Positions 1 to 7,680 of a stretch of 64,000 nt of DNA are shown here, piece after piece; the first letter of the stretch is position 1; the number at the start of each line of letters is the position of its first letter. The stretch covers positions 1 to 64,000 of the forward strand of contig CAMIME010000003.1 of NCBI GenBank assembly GCA_946221035.1, given 5' to 3'. The notes below the pieces were generated by a model, which was given only the letters and a program-made list of their open reading frames with translations, was not told where the DNA came from and did no database searches. The position numbers and the translations under genes were made by a program. The stretch is from an uncultured Campylobacter sp. Lineage in GTDB: Bacteria; Actinomycetota; Actinomycetes; Mycobacteriales; Mycobacteriaceae.

Positions 1-44
1 ACTGCCCCCGGGAGGGAGTGGGAGAGTAGGTTACCGCCGACCCA
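1..44 (+). rRNA. 5S ribosomal RNA, 3' end (partial)
   Basis: The first bases carry the typical 3' third of an actinobacterial 5S rRNA: the ACTGCCCC element, then GGGAGAGTAGG and the terminal ACCGCCGA strand that would pair with the missing 5' end. The rest of the rRNA operon lies before the window. The exact 3' end is uncertain by a few bases. A 15-bp perfect hairpin follows at 61-94, as expected at the end of an rRNA operon. Confidence 0.85.
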
Positions 45-60
45 ACAACTACACACAATG

Positions 61-96
61 AGCAAAGGCCCGCACAACCGTGCGGGCCTTTGCTCG
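61..96 (+). terminator. rRNA operon terminator hairpin
   Basis: Two perfectly complementary 15-base arms (61-75 and 80-94, AGCAAAGGCCCGCAC and its complement) enclose an AACC loop just after the 5S rRNA. There is no long T-run, but the stem is very stable. It sits between the 5S gene and the convergent pseudouridine synthase and could stop transcription from both sides. Confidence 0.85.
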
Positions 97-112
97 TTTC
101 CGGCGAGGGTAG

Positions 113-1072
113 TTACACCGAGAATTCCCGCACATGACCCGAGAGCGGATCCGTGAACGCAAGGCGAACGCACCGCAGCAGCATCGGTGTGGCGAAGTCC
201 TCGGTCTCAGCAGGCAAAGGCTCCGGGTAGATCCGGTCGCCCAAGATAGGGGCCGCCTCCAGCATCATCTGCACCCGGAGCTGGTGGGTGCGCCCTGTGA
301 TCGGGTGCAGCACGTAGCGCGCGAGCGGACCTGGGTGTCCGTAGCGCAGCTGGAGCGCCTCAGCCTCGTCTCCGGTGAGGGGGACGACGGCCGCCAACTC
401 AGTGAAGGAGTTCGGCTCACGCTCGGGGTGCCACACGGTAGCGAGCTCGCCGTGTTCCTTCGACAGGTGGTGGGCCCACTTGGCCGGTACCGCGAGGTCT
501 TGGAGGGGCGCGATCGCTTCGTACACCTTGTCCACCTCGCGTCTGGCGAACAGTTCCTGGTAGGCGCCGCGCATTTCAGCCCGCTTCGTCAGAAGGAGGA
601 GCCCGGACGTTGCGCGGTCGAGGCGGTGGGCCGGGGTGAGCTCCTCGTTGCCGGTCTCCCGGCGAAGCCGCACGGTGGCGCTTTCGGTGATGTGTGCGGC
701 GCGGGGCATCGTCGCTAAGAATGGGGGCTTGTCCACAACCAGGATGTCATCGTCCTCGTAGACGGTGACGATGTCGTACGGCACCGCCTTCTCGGGTGCC
801 GGCCGACGGTAGAAAAACACGTCGGTGCCGGGTGCGAGTTCGGTGTGGGGGGTGAGGGGGGACCCGTCGCGTAGCACGACTTCGCCCGCGTGGAATCGTG
901 CGAGGACGGCCTCGCGGTCGTCGTCAGGGTGGCGGTGCCGTTGCGTATCGACGGCCCAGGCGACCACCTCAAAGGCCACCGTGGGTCCGTCTTCTCTGAC
1001 CCTGATGCGGGAGGCGCCGAGCCCTCCGCGCGGTGGGAGCGGGGCGGCATTGCGGGTCTTCTTCCTCGCCAT
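113..1072 (-). CDS. RluA-family RNA pseudouridine synthase
   Basis: Isomerises uridine to pseudouridine in RNA, probably rRNA. The protein (319 aa from the ATG at 1072) has the RluA-family catalytic motif HRLDRATSG at about residues 149-157, with the catalytic Asp near 152, and the family motif VVDKP at about 112-116. The basic N-terminus (MARKKTR) precedes a poor S4-like region. In-frame starts at 1096 and 1162 exist; 1072 is preferred because the divergent small ORF starts at 1095. The exact target site cannot be told from the sequence. Confidence 0.9.
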   Translation of the reverse strand: MARKKTRNAAPLPPRGGLGASRIRVREDGPTVAFEVVAWAVDTQRHRHPDDDREAVLARFHAGEVVLRDGSPLTPHTELAPGTDVFFYRRPAPEKAVPYDIVTVYEDDDILVVDKPPFLATMPRAAHITESATVRLRRETGNEELTPAHRLDRATSGLLLLTKRAEMRGAYQELFARREVDKVYEAIAPLQDLAVPAKWAHHLSKEHGELATVWHPEREPNSFTELAAVVPLTGDEAEALQLRYGHPGPLARYVLHPITGRTHQLRVQMMLEAAPILGDRIYPEPLPAETEDFATPMLLRCVRLAFTDPLSGHVREFSV

Positions 1073-1094
1073 AATGTGTAGTAGGTTATCCGCC

Positions 1095-1241
1095 ATGGAT
1101 TTAGGCGCGATGGTTGAGCCGCTGGTCGGCTTCTTTTCCCAGGGCATTGGCAAGGCGATCATGGAGTTTCTGAATGTGATCTACCAGATCCTCTACCCGG
1201 CGAACGCTCCGGCGGCGACGCCGGTGGAGATCCCGCGCTAG
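1095..1241 (+). CDS. small amphipathic/membrane peptide, 48 aa
   Basis: A 48-codon ORF starting MDLGAMVEPLVGFF and ending in TPVEIPR, with a hydrophobic or amphipathic helix over most of its length and an Ala/Pro-rich tail. A -10-like CATAAT at 1070-1075 would give a very short leader. It sits divergently to the pseudouridine synthase and just ahead of the universal stress gene. Its size and helical character resemble the small corynebacterial outer-membrane porins (PorA/PorH class), but I cannot assign it to that family from sequence alone. Confidence 0.55.
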   Translation: MDLGAMVEPLVGFFSQGIGKAIMEFLNVIYQILYPANAPAATPVEIPR

Positions 1242-1302
1242 CTCTCCCGGTGCGGCGGTAGGATGTGGATATAACCTGTCGTGCATTAGGAAGGGCTGAC
1301 TC

Positions 1303-2196
1303 ATGACCCGCGAAGATATCGTCGTCGTTGCTGTTGACGGCAGCGCCGCATCCGACAACGCAGTCCGGTGGGCTGCGAACACCGCCACGAAGCGAGGTAT
1401 CCCGCTGCGGCTCGCCTCCAGCTACACCATGCCGCAGTTCCTCTACGCGGAAGGCATGGTGCCGCCGCAGGAGATGTACGACGACCTGCAGCGCGAGACC
1501 ATGGCCACGATCGAGCGCGCGCGAGAGATCGCGTTGTCGGTGGCCCCGGATCTGCGAATCGGCCACGCGGTGGCGGAAGGTTCGCCGATTGACATGCTGC
1601 TGGAGATGTCCCGCGATTGCACAATGATCGTCATGGGATCCAGGGGCCTGAGCGGGCTGTCCGGCATGGTGCTCGGATCCGTCTCTGGGGCAGTGGTGGC
1701 TCATGCCCACTGCCCGGTGGTGGTTGTGCGCGAGGACAACGCGGTGACCGACGCCAACAAGTACGGCCCCGTGGTCGTGGGCGTGGACGGATCCGATGTG
1801 TCCAAGCGGGCCACCGAGGTTGCGTTTGAGGAGGCTGCGGCCCGCGGGGCCGAACTGCTTGCGGTGCACACCTGGGTGGACACGAACATCCAGGGCCCTG
1901 GCGCCGGGTACACGGTGGCAGAGGACCACTGGCAGGCGGTCCAGCAGGAGAAGGCCGAAATCCTAGGCAACTACCTCAACGAGCTGTCGGCTCAGTACCC
2001 GGAGGTCAAGGTCTCGACCGCCATCACGCGGGACCGGCCGGTGCGTGCGTTGACGGCGGCGGCGGAGGGCGCCCAGCTGCTCATCACCGGCTCGCACGGA
2101 CGCGGCGGATTCAAGGGCATGCTGCTCGGTTCTACCTCGAGGGCGCTGCTGCAGTCCGCGCCGTGCCCGATGATGGTGGTTCGCACCGAGGGCTGA
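1303..2196 (+). CDS. universal stress protein, two tandem Usp domains
   Basis: A 297-residue protein made of two UspA domains, about residues 1-140 and 150-297. Each domain starts with the V(A/G)VDGS strand and ends with the ATP-binding signature G(S/H)RGxxG followed by LGS and a CP(V/M)xVVR strand. The family is cytoplasmic and responds to stress or starvation; most tandem Usps bind ATP. A TATAAC -10 candidate is at 1270-1275 and an AGGAAGG ribosome-binding site lies just before the ATG. It is likely monocistronic. Confidence 0.93.
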   Translation: MTREDIVVVAVDGSAASDNAVRWAANTATKRGIPLRLASSYTMPQFLYAEGMVPPQEMYDDLQRETMATIERAREIALSVAPDLRIGHAVAEGSPIDMLLEMSRDCTMIVMGSRGLSGLSGMVLGSVSGAVVAHAHCPVVVVREDNAVTDANKYGPVVVGVDGSDVSKRATEVAFEEAAARGAELLAVHTWVDTNIQGPGAGYTVAEDHWQAVQQEKAEILGNYLNELSAQYPEVKVSTAITRDRPVRALTAAAEGAQLLITGSHGRGGFKGMLLGSTSRALLQSAPCPMMVVRTEG

Positions 2197-2286
2197 TTGT
2201 TACGCAACCGTTGCGGTATCCGCGGCGGAAGAGTGGATAATGGGGTCTGCATCCTAAATTCGAAAGTTCTTTAGAAGGGTTTTGCA

Positions 2287-2556
2287 ATGACTCCTACACT
2301 CGGTTTCTTCGGCTGGCTCATTATCGGTGGTCTCGCAGGCTGGGTCGGCTCCATGATCCAGGGCCGTGACGCTCAGATGGGCATCGGCCTGAACATCCTG
2401 GTCGGCGTTATCGGTGGTCTCATCGGCGGCTGGCTGCTGACGCTGTTTGGCGTGGACGTCGCAGGTGGCGGCTGGATCTTTAGCTTCCTTACCTGCCTCC
2501 TCGGCGCGGTGATCCTGCTGTGGATCGTGAACCTCGCAACTGGTCGCCGCCGCTAA
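2287..2556 (+). CDS. GlsB/YeaQ/YmgE-family small membrane protein
   Basis: An 89-residue, Gly-rich protein with three hydrophobic segments (about residues 5-22, 32-55 and 60-82) and the GGLAGW and GGLIGG repeats of the transglycosylase-associated (YeaQ/YmgE) family. Members are small inner-membrane stress proteins of unknown mechanism. A good ribosome-binding site (AGAAGGG) precedes the ATG, a GATAAT -10 candidate is at 2236-2241, and a canonical terminator follows. It is a single-gene unit next to a universal stress gene, consistent with a stress role. Confidence 0.88.
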   Translation: MTPTLGFFGWLIIGGLAGWVGSMIQGRDAQMGIGLNILVGVIGGLIGGWLLTLFGVDVAGGGWIFSFLTCLLGAVILLWIVNLATGRRR

Positions 2557-2571
2557 GCGCCCGACGCAAAT

Positions 2572-2602
2572 CCCCCGGTTCTTTAGGAACCGGGGGAATT
2601 TT
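2572..2602 (+). terminator. rho-independent terminator
   Basis: Ten-base perfect arms (CCCCCGGTTC at 2572-2581 and its complement at 2587-2596) with a TTTAG loop, followed by AATTTT. It ends the YeaQ-like gene. Confidence 0.92.
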
Positions 2603-2712
2603 CTGTGCCGGAAAGGCGGCACCGGTCGCCAGTGCGGGCCCGTGAATCTGAAGGTGGAAGAACTGAACAGGTTTGTCTATATTGTAGGAATCCAGGAGAA
2701 AGGGAGCACGTC

Positions 2713-3339
2713 ATGGCCACTGGCACGAAGAAGAAGCCGGCTGCGCGCCGCCGCGACCGGCCCAGCCCGCGCCAGCGCCTGCTTGACGCCGCGACCAAGC
2801 TGTTCACGGAGGAAGGCATCCGCGTCATCGGCATCGACCGGATCCTGCGCGAAGCGGACGTGGCCAAGGCCTCCCTGTACTCACTTCTCGGTTCCAAGGA
2901 CAACCTGGTCATTGCCTACCTCGAGGAGTTGGACGGGCAATACCGCGGGCGCTGGGAGGAACGCGCCGCCCGCGCGCAGGGTGCGGATGCGAAGATCCTC
3001 GCGTTCTTCGACATGGCGATCGAGGAGGAGCCGGCGAAGGACTTCCGCGGCTCCCCGTTCCTCAACGCCGCGAACGAGTACCCGCGGCCGGAGACCGAGT
3101 CGGAAGAGCGGATCGTGGCCACATGCGTGGCGCACCGGACCTGGATGCACGACACGATCACGGAGCTTCTGAACCAGAAGAACGGCTACGATTCCGCGAG
3201 TCTGACCGATCAGCTGCTGATCTTCCTCGACGGCGGGCTGGCCGGGGCCCGGTTCGCCCGCAGCGTCGAGCCGCTCGCGACTGCGAAGTCGCTGGCCGAA
3301 CTGACCTTGGGCGCCCCGCCCGCGGACTACTCCATCTAG
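2713..3339 (+). CDS. TetR/AcrR-family transcriptional regulator
   Basis: A 208-residue regulator with an N-terminal TetR helix-turn-helix (about residues 15-62; LLDAATKLFTEEGIRVIGID then ILREADVAKASLY) behind a Lys/Arg-rich tail, and a ligand-binding C-terminal half. The ATG at 2713 is chosen because AGGAGAAAGGG precedes it and the HTH begins soon after. The gene is 4 bases upstream of the sortase gene, so the two are probably co-transcribed. The ligand and targets are unknown. Confidence 0.9.
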   Translation: MATGTKKKPAARRRDRPSPRQRLLDAATKLFTEEGIRVIGIDRILREADVAKASLYSLLGSKDNLVIAYLEELDGQYRGRWEERAARAQGADAKILAFFDMAIEEEPAKDFRGSPFLNAANEYPRPETESEERIVATCVAHRTWMHDTITELLNQKNGYDSASLTDQLLIFLDGGLAGARFARSVEPLATAKSLAELTLGAPPADYSI

Positions 3340-3343
3340 CGCC

Positions 3344-4144
3344 ATGACCACAGCACAACCCGCAAGATCACCGCGCCGCCGCCCAAGCGTATCGACGGTC
3401 GTCGGTGAGCTCCTTCTCACCCTGGGCGCCCTGCTCTTGCTGTTCGCGTTCTACGAGTCGTATTGGACCAACATCGCCTCCGCGCAAAAGCAGGAAAAGG
3501 TGCAATCGCGCCTGGAGGAGCAGTGGGTCAACCCCCGCGCCGCGCGCGCGGTGGAGCTGGGCAACGCGTTTTCCAAGATGTACATCCCAGCCTTCGGGCA
3601 GGACTACCAATTCGCCATCCTAGAGGGCGTGCAGGAGCAGCAGCTGTTGGCCGGTCCCGGGCACTACCCGGGCACCCAGTTGCCGGGCCAGCCGGGCAAC
3701 TTTGCGGTCGCCGGCCACCGCGTGGGCAAGGGCGCGCCGTTCAATGACCTGGGGGCGCTGCGCACATGCGACGCGATCGTGGTGGAAACGCAGTCTCAGT
3801 GGGTGACGTACCGCGTGATGCCGATGGCATCCGACCCGCAGGCGCGCGCGGCGGAGGGCGCGCCGTGTCTGCCTGGCCCGGTGAATGAGCGGGTGGCTGC
3901 TGGCGATTACGCCGGGGTGCTGGGCCGCCACATCACGCTGCCGGGCGATATCAACGTGGTCAACCCGATCCCCGGCACGAAGTCGGTGAAAGTGCCGGAC
4001 GGTGCGCTGCCGCTGATCACACTGACTACGTGCCACCCGCAGTTTTCCAACGCGGAGCGCATGATCATCCACGCGGTGCAAACCGAGGTGCAGCCGAAGG
4101 ACCCGTCGGGAGCGTTGCCGCCAGCGATGAAGGAGGTTCGCTAG
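3344..4144 (+). CDS. class E-type sortase
   Basis: A transpeptidase that anchors surface proteins or finishes pili. The 266-residue protein has an N-terminal membrane anchor (about residues 18-42) and a sortase domain containing the catalytic His (VAGHRVG, about residue 126), the catalytic Cys (TLTTCHPQFSN, about residue 229) and the downstream Arg (AERMI). The TTCHPQF pattern fits actinobacterial class E housekeeping sortases (SrtF in C. diphtheriae). No substrate with an LPxTG-type signal lies in this window. A 50-aa membrane protein follows immediately. Confidence 0.9.
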   Translation: MTTAQPARSPRRRPSVSTVVGELLLTLGALLLLFAFYESYWTNIASAQKQEKVQSRLEEQWVNPRAARAVELGNAFSKMYIPAFGQDYQFAILEGVQEQQLLAGPGHYPGTQLPGQPGNFAVAGHRVGKGAPFNDLGALRTCDAIVVETQSQWVTYRVMPMASDPQARAAEGAPCLPGPVNERVAAGDYAGVLGRHITLPGDINVVNPIPGTKSVKVPDGALPLITLTTCHPQFSNAERMIIHAVQTEVQPKDPSGALPPAMKEVR

Positions 4145-4297
4145 ATGTACGAGGCGCTGTGGAGGCTGCTGCCCGGCCCGCCGGTAGTGAAGTGGCTCCT
4201 TACCGCCATCATCCTTGCCGGGGTGTTCTTGCTCCTGATGGAAGTGGTGTTTCCTTGGGTGTCGTCGATGATGCCCTATAACGACGTCGCGGTGTAG
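4145..4297 (+). CDS. small single-span membrane protein downstream of the sortase, 50 aa
   Basis: This ORF starts at the base after the sortase stop codon. It encodes 50 residues: an N-terminal segment with WRLLPGPP, one hydrophobic span (about residues 17-38) and a short tail with PWVSSMMP. The tight coupling and clear topology support a real gene. I recall similar short proteins next to class E sortases in related actinobacteria, but their role is unknown to me. Confidence 0.75.
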   Translation: MYEALWRLLPGPPVVKWLLTAIILAGVFLLLMEVVFPWVSSMMPYNDVAV

Positions 4298-4312
4298 GAC
4301 CTGGTGTAGCCG

Positions 4313-5257
4313 CTACAACCAGCGCGGCACCGGCGGGGTCCAGGCCGCGAGCGCGTCTAAGAGCTCGTTCGGGTCGTCGGCGAACACCATGTGGTCGCGG
4401 TCGGTGGCGCGCACGAATCCGTGAGCCACCATGTGGTCCACCATTGACAGAAGCGGTGCCCAAAAGTCCCGGCCAAGTAGACCGATTGGTTTGAGGCCCA
4501 GGCCGAGTTGCTGGTGGGTCCAGTCGTTGAAGAGCTCGTCGAGGGTGCCCACGCCGCCCGGCAGCGCCACGATCGCGTCGGCGAGCTCGCTCATGCGGGC
4601 CTTGCGCTCGGCCATGGTGTCCACGATCTCGAGTCGCGTCAGCCCGTCGTACCTCAGCTCGTACTGCGCAAGGTGGTGTGTGAGCACGCCGATGCTTGTC
4701 GACGCCCCTTCGGCCACCTCCCCCATCAACCCGAGCTTCGACCCGCCGTAGACAAGCGTGATCCCGCGCCGCGCAAGTGCCTCGCCGAAGGAACGGGCCA
4801 GCAGGGCGTTCGCAGGCACGGTGCCGGGGCGCGCGCCTGCGTAGACGGCCACAGCCTTGAGCTCGCGCGGGGCAAGGGCCGGGAAGATCTGGGAGCGAAG
4901 GAGTGGTGCGAGGTCGCGGTCGGGCCGGGTGGGGTCGATCCAGGCGACTTCGGCGATCTCGGCGGCGGCGACCGGCGCAACGCGACCCGCGGGGGCCACG
5001 AAGACCCGTGAGGTGACGGTGTGGCCCGGTTCGTTGGAGGCCTCGGCGCTGAAGGTGCCCAGGTAACTCAAGTGCTCGGGGTCGACGTGAATGCCGACTT
5101 CCTCGCGCGTTTCGCGCACCGCGGCCTCGACGGCAGTTTCCGCGCCCTCGGGTTTGCCGCCCGGCAGTTGGAAGCGGGGGCTTGCGTGTTTGCGCACGCA
5201 CAGCACTCGGCCCATGGCGTCGCGGAATACGACGGCGGAGACGGTGATGGTAGGCAC
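4313..5257 (-). CDS. fused Nudix hydrolase - LOG family (TIGR00730) protein
   Basis: A 314-residue two-domain protein. Residues 1-125 form a Nudix domain with a complete Nudix box (GGKPEG...REVREEVG type: G34 to I56, REtrEEvG at 49-55). Residues 132-314 form a LOG-type Rossmann domain with YGGSKLGLMG (170-179), an ERKARM segment and PGGVGTLDE (233-241), the signature of cytokinin-nucleoside 5'-monophosphate phosphoribohydrolases. The GTG at 5257 lies 2 bases after the stop of the upstream lipoprotein gene, implying translational coupling. The joint function is unknown; nucleotide clean-up is an inference. Confidence 0.88.
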   Translation of the reverse strand: MPTITVSAVVFRDAMGRVLCVRKHASPRFQLPGGKPEGAETAVEAAVRETREEVGIHVDPEHLSYLGTFSAEASNEPGHTVTSRVFVAPAGRVAPVAAAEIAEVAWIDPTRPDRDLAPLLRSQIFPALAPRELKAVAVYAGARPGTVPANALLARSFGEALARRGITLVYGGSKLGLMGEVAEGASTSIGVLTHHLAQYELRYDGLTRLEIVDTMAERKARMSELADAIVALPGGVGTLDELFNDWTHQQLGLGLKPIGLLGRDFWAPLLSMVDHMVAHGFVRATDRDHMVFADDPNELLDALAAWTPPVPRWL

Positions 5258-5259
5258 GC

Positions 5260-5808
5260 TTACAGCTCCAGGTTGTTCACGGTCTCTTGCGCCACGGCCT
5301 CGGCTTTCACCGATTCGTCCTGGTTGGTGAACACGGTCACGGCCACCGGGCCCTTGGACACGGAGAACGCGGCGCCGATGCGCCCGGGCACGTCCCCGCC
5401 GCCGTGGCGCCCGCCCTGCCACCCGCCGGGCAGCGTCGCGGGCTGGGTCAGATCCACCGGGGCGAAGAAGTCCACCACCGCGCGCGCCGCCTCCTCGGAA
5501 TCCATGCGCCGCACGATCACCGTCAGTTGCGGTTCTTCGGGGTAGGACCAGAACTGGCAGGCGGGAGGGTCGAAACGGCGGTCTGCGCCCACGCCGGTGA
5601 CGCGCTGGCCGTTGGTCTGCTCCACCCACGCGGTGTCCAGGTAGGGGCATGCGTCCCAGCCGTTTCGGTCGGTGTGCGGGAGCGCTTCTACCGGGAGCGT
5701 CTCGGGTGCTGGGGAGGTGGGGGCCGGAGGTTCGTCGTCAAGCGGGGGCTCCTGCGAGCACCCTGCGAGCGCGAGGAGGAGCAGCGCGGTGGGTAGTCTC
5801 AGACGCAT
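5260..5808 (-). CDS. lipoprotein, DUF2020-like
   Basis: A 182-residue exported lipoprotein. The signal peptide (MRLRLPTALLLL) ends in the lipobox LAGC, followed by a Pro-rich linker and a globular domain with the pattern DACPYLDTAWV and PPACQFWSYPEEP, containing two conserved-looking Cys. I associate this pattern with DUF2020, a corynebacterial secreted domain of unknown function. The gene is coupled to the Nudix-LOG gene. Its start codon overlaps the likely start of the divergent histidine kinase (CATG at 5806-5809). Confidence 0.75.
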   Translation of the reverse strand: MRLRLPTALLLLALAGCSQEPPLDDEPPAPTSPAPETLPVEALPHTDRNGWDACPYLDTAWVEQTNGQRVTGVGADRRFDPPACQFWSYPEEPQLTVIVRRMDSEEAARAVVDFFAPVDLTQPATLPGGWQGGRHGGGDVPGRIGAAFSVSKGPVAVTVFTNQDESVKAEAVAQETVNNLEL

Positions 5809-7045
5809 GAGCTCCAGACTAGTGATGTTGGAGCGCCACCCCGGCAAGGCGACCGAGAACACGGCGCTGGATACCGGCATCACCATCCTTGCGGTGTGCC
5901 TGCTTGTGGTGTCGCTGGGGGCGCTGGCGCGGATGCCGCTCAATGAGGCGCTGCTGCACATCGTGCTCGTTGGCGGGTTCGCGTTCCTGCTTTTCTACGG
6001 CATGGTGGAGATGCATCGCTGGGGCACGTGGGGGCGCGCGATCTGGGCGATCGGCATCACCGCGGTGTGGGTGGCGGACATGACCGTCTCGCCGGTTGCT
6101 GTGTACTGGGTGTTCGCCCTCTTCTTCGTCTACCTGCGCGCGTTCAACACCTGGCGCGGGTATGCGTGGGTGGGCGTGGGGCTGGCGATCGCGGTGGCCA
6201 TGCAGGTCCCGCACGGGCTCACCCTCGGCGGGATCATGGGGCCCGCTCTGTCCGCGGTGGTGGTCATGGCGATCAATTACGCGTTCACCACCATCGACAA
6301 GGTGAGCCGCGAGAGGCAAATGCTTATCGACGAGCTCCTGGCTACGCGCGAGCAACTCGTCGATACGGAACGGGCGGCCGGGGTGGCGCAGGAACGCGAG
6401 CGCTTGGCCCACGAAATCCACGACACGGTGGCGCAAAACCTCTCCTCCATTCAGATGCTGCTGCGGGCGGCGGAGCGCGACGTGCGGGCCTCGGCGGCGG
6501 CGGGGGAGCTGGAAGAGCCCTTGCGCAAGATGGAGACGGCGCGCCGGGCCGCGTCCAACAACCTGGCGGAGACGAGGGCGATGATCGCGGCGCTGACGCC
6601 GGCACCGCTGACGGAGTCGTCGCTGCGTGAGGCACTCGAGCGGGTGGCGGCGGACTTCGCCGCGGCGGGCGAGCTGACCATCGAGGTGGAGGCGGACGGC
6701 GACCCGGTGCAGCTACCCATGCGCGTGGAGGCCGGGCTTTTGCGCATCGCGCAAGGGGCGGTGTCGAACGTGGTCAACCACGCGCGCGCCAGCCGCTGCC
6801 GCCTCACCTTGACGTTCGGGCCGGGCGAGGTGCGGCTGGACGTGGTGGATAACGGCCGCGGGTTCGACGTGGAGGCGCAGGGCGACGCGCCGTCGGGGCT
6901 GGGGCACTTGGGCCTGAGCGCGATGCGTTCGCGGGCGGAAGAGCTGGGTGGTCGCTTCGAAATCGAATCTGCACCCGGCGGGCCGACGGCGGTGTCGGTT
7001 GCGGTACCCACTACGATCAACCAAAAGGAGGATGGTGATGATTAG
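5807..7045 (+). CDS. hrrS: HrrS-like sensor histidine kinase (HisKA_3 type)
   Basis: About 412 residues. Five to six hydrophobic segments fill the N-terminal half. A coiled linker follows, then the HisKA_3 phosphoacceptor motif (ERLAHEIHDTVAQ, His near residue 205) and a HATPase domain with N-box NVVNHA, the G1 box DNGRGFD and the G2 region GLGHLGLSAM. It overlaps the response-regulator gene by 8 bases. The order near universal-stress, sodA and msrA genes matches the heme-responsive HrrSA locus I recall in C. glutamicum, so the symbol rests partly on synteny. The start could instead be the ATG at 5825. Confidence 0.75.
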   Translation: MSSRLVMLERHPGKATENTALDTGITILAVCLLVVSLGALARMPLNEALLHIVLVGGFAFLLFYGMVEMHRWGTWGRAIWAIGITAVWVADMTVSPVAVYWVFALFFVYLRAFNTWRGYAWVGVGLAIAVAMQVPHGLTLGGIMGPALSAVVVMAINYAFTTIDKVSRERQMLIDELLATREQLVDTERAAGVAQERERLAHEIHDTVAQNLSSIQMLLRAAERDVRASAAAGELEEPLRKMETARRAASNNLAETRAMIAALTPAPLTESSLREALERVAADFAAAGELTIEVEADGDPVQLPMRVEAGLLRIAQGAVSNVVNHARASRCRLTLTFGPGEVRLDVVDNGRGFDVEAQGDAPSGLGHLGLSAMRSRAEELGGRFEIESAPGGPTAVSVAVPTTINQKEDGDD

Positions 7046-7676
7046 GGTATTGCTCGCTGACGACCACGAGATCGTGCGGCTCGGCCTGCGCGCCGTGCTC
7101 GAGGCGGCCGACGACATCATGGTGGTCGGGGAGGTGGCCACCGCCGAAGGCGCCATCGCCGCGGCGCAGGCCGGCGGCATCGACGTCGTGCTGATGGATC
7201 TGCGCTTCGGCCCCGGCGCCCAGGGTGCGCGCGTGACCACCGGCGCCCAGGCCACCGCCGAGATCCGGGCGACCATGCAGCACCCGCCGAAGGTGCTCGT
7301 GGTCACCAACTACGACACGGACGCGGACATCCTGGGCGCGATCGGAGCCGGTGCGGTGGGCTACCTGCTCAAGGACGCCCCGCCGGAGCAGCTTGTGGCA
7401 GCTGTGCGCTCCACGGCCCGCGGCGACACAACCATGTCGCCCGTCGTGCGCAACCGGCTGGAGACACGCGAGCGCGCGCCGCGATCCTCGCTGACGCCCC
7501 GCGAACTGGAGGTGCTGCAGCTGGTGGCGGCAGGGTCCTCCAACAGGGAAATCGGCCGGGAACTCATGCTGTCCGAGGCAACGGTGAAGAGTCACCTCGT
7601 GCACATCTACGACAAGCTGGGAGTGCGCTCGCGGACCTCCGCCGTGGCGTCGGCCCGCGAGCAGGGCGTGCTCTAG
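7038..7676 (+). CDS. hrrA: HrrA-like LuxR/NarL-type response regulator
   Basis: A 212-residue regulator. The receiver domain (about residues 1-125) has the acidic pair ADDHE, the phospho-acceptor Asp in VVLMDL (about residue 54), VTNYDTD and the conserved Lys in LLKDAP. The NarL/LuxR helix-turn-helix is near residues 148-205 (LTPRELEVLQL...SEATVKSHLVHIYDKLGV). An insertion after the phospho-Asp (FGPGAQGARVTTGAQAT) matches what I recall of HrrA. AAAAGGAGG is spaced well for the ATG at 7038. If the HrrSA assignment holds, heme controls its targets; this is inference. Confidence 0.8.
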   Translation: MIRVLLADDHEIVRLGLRAVLEAADDIMVVGEVATAEGAIAAAQAGGIDVVLMDLRFGPGAQGARVTTGAQATAEIRATMQHPPKVLVVTNYDTDADILGAIGAGAVGYLLKDAPPEQLVAAVRSTARGDTTMSPVVRNRLETRERAPRSSLTPRELEVLQLVAAGSSNREIGRELMLSEATVKSHLVHIYDKLGVRSRTSAVASAREQGVL

Positions 7677-7680
7677 GCGC

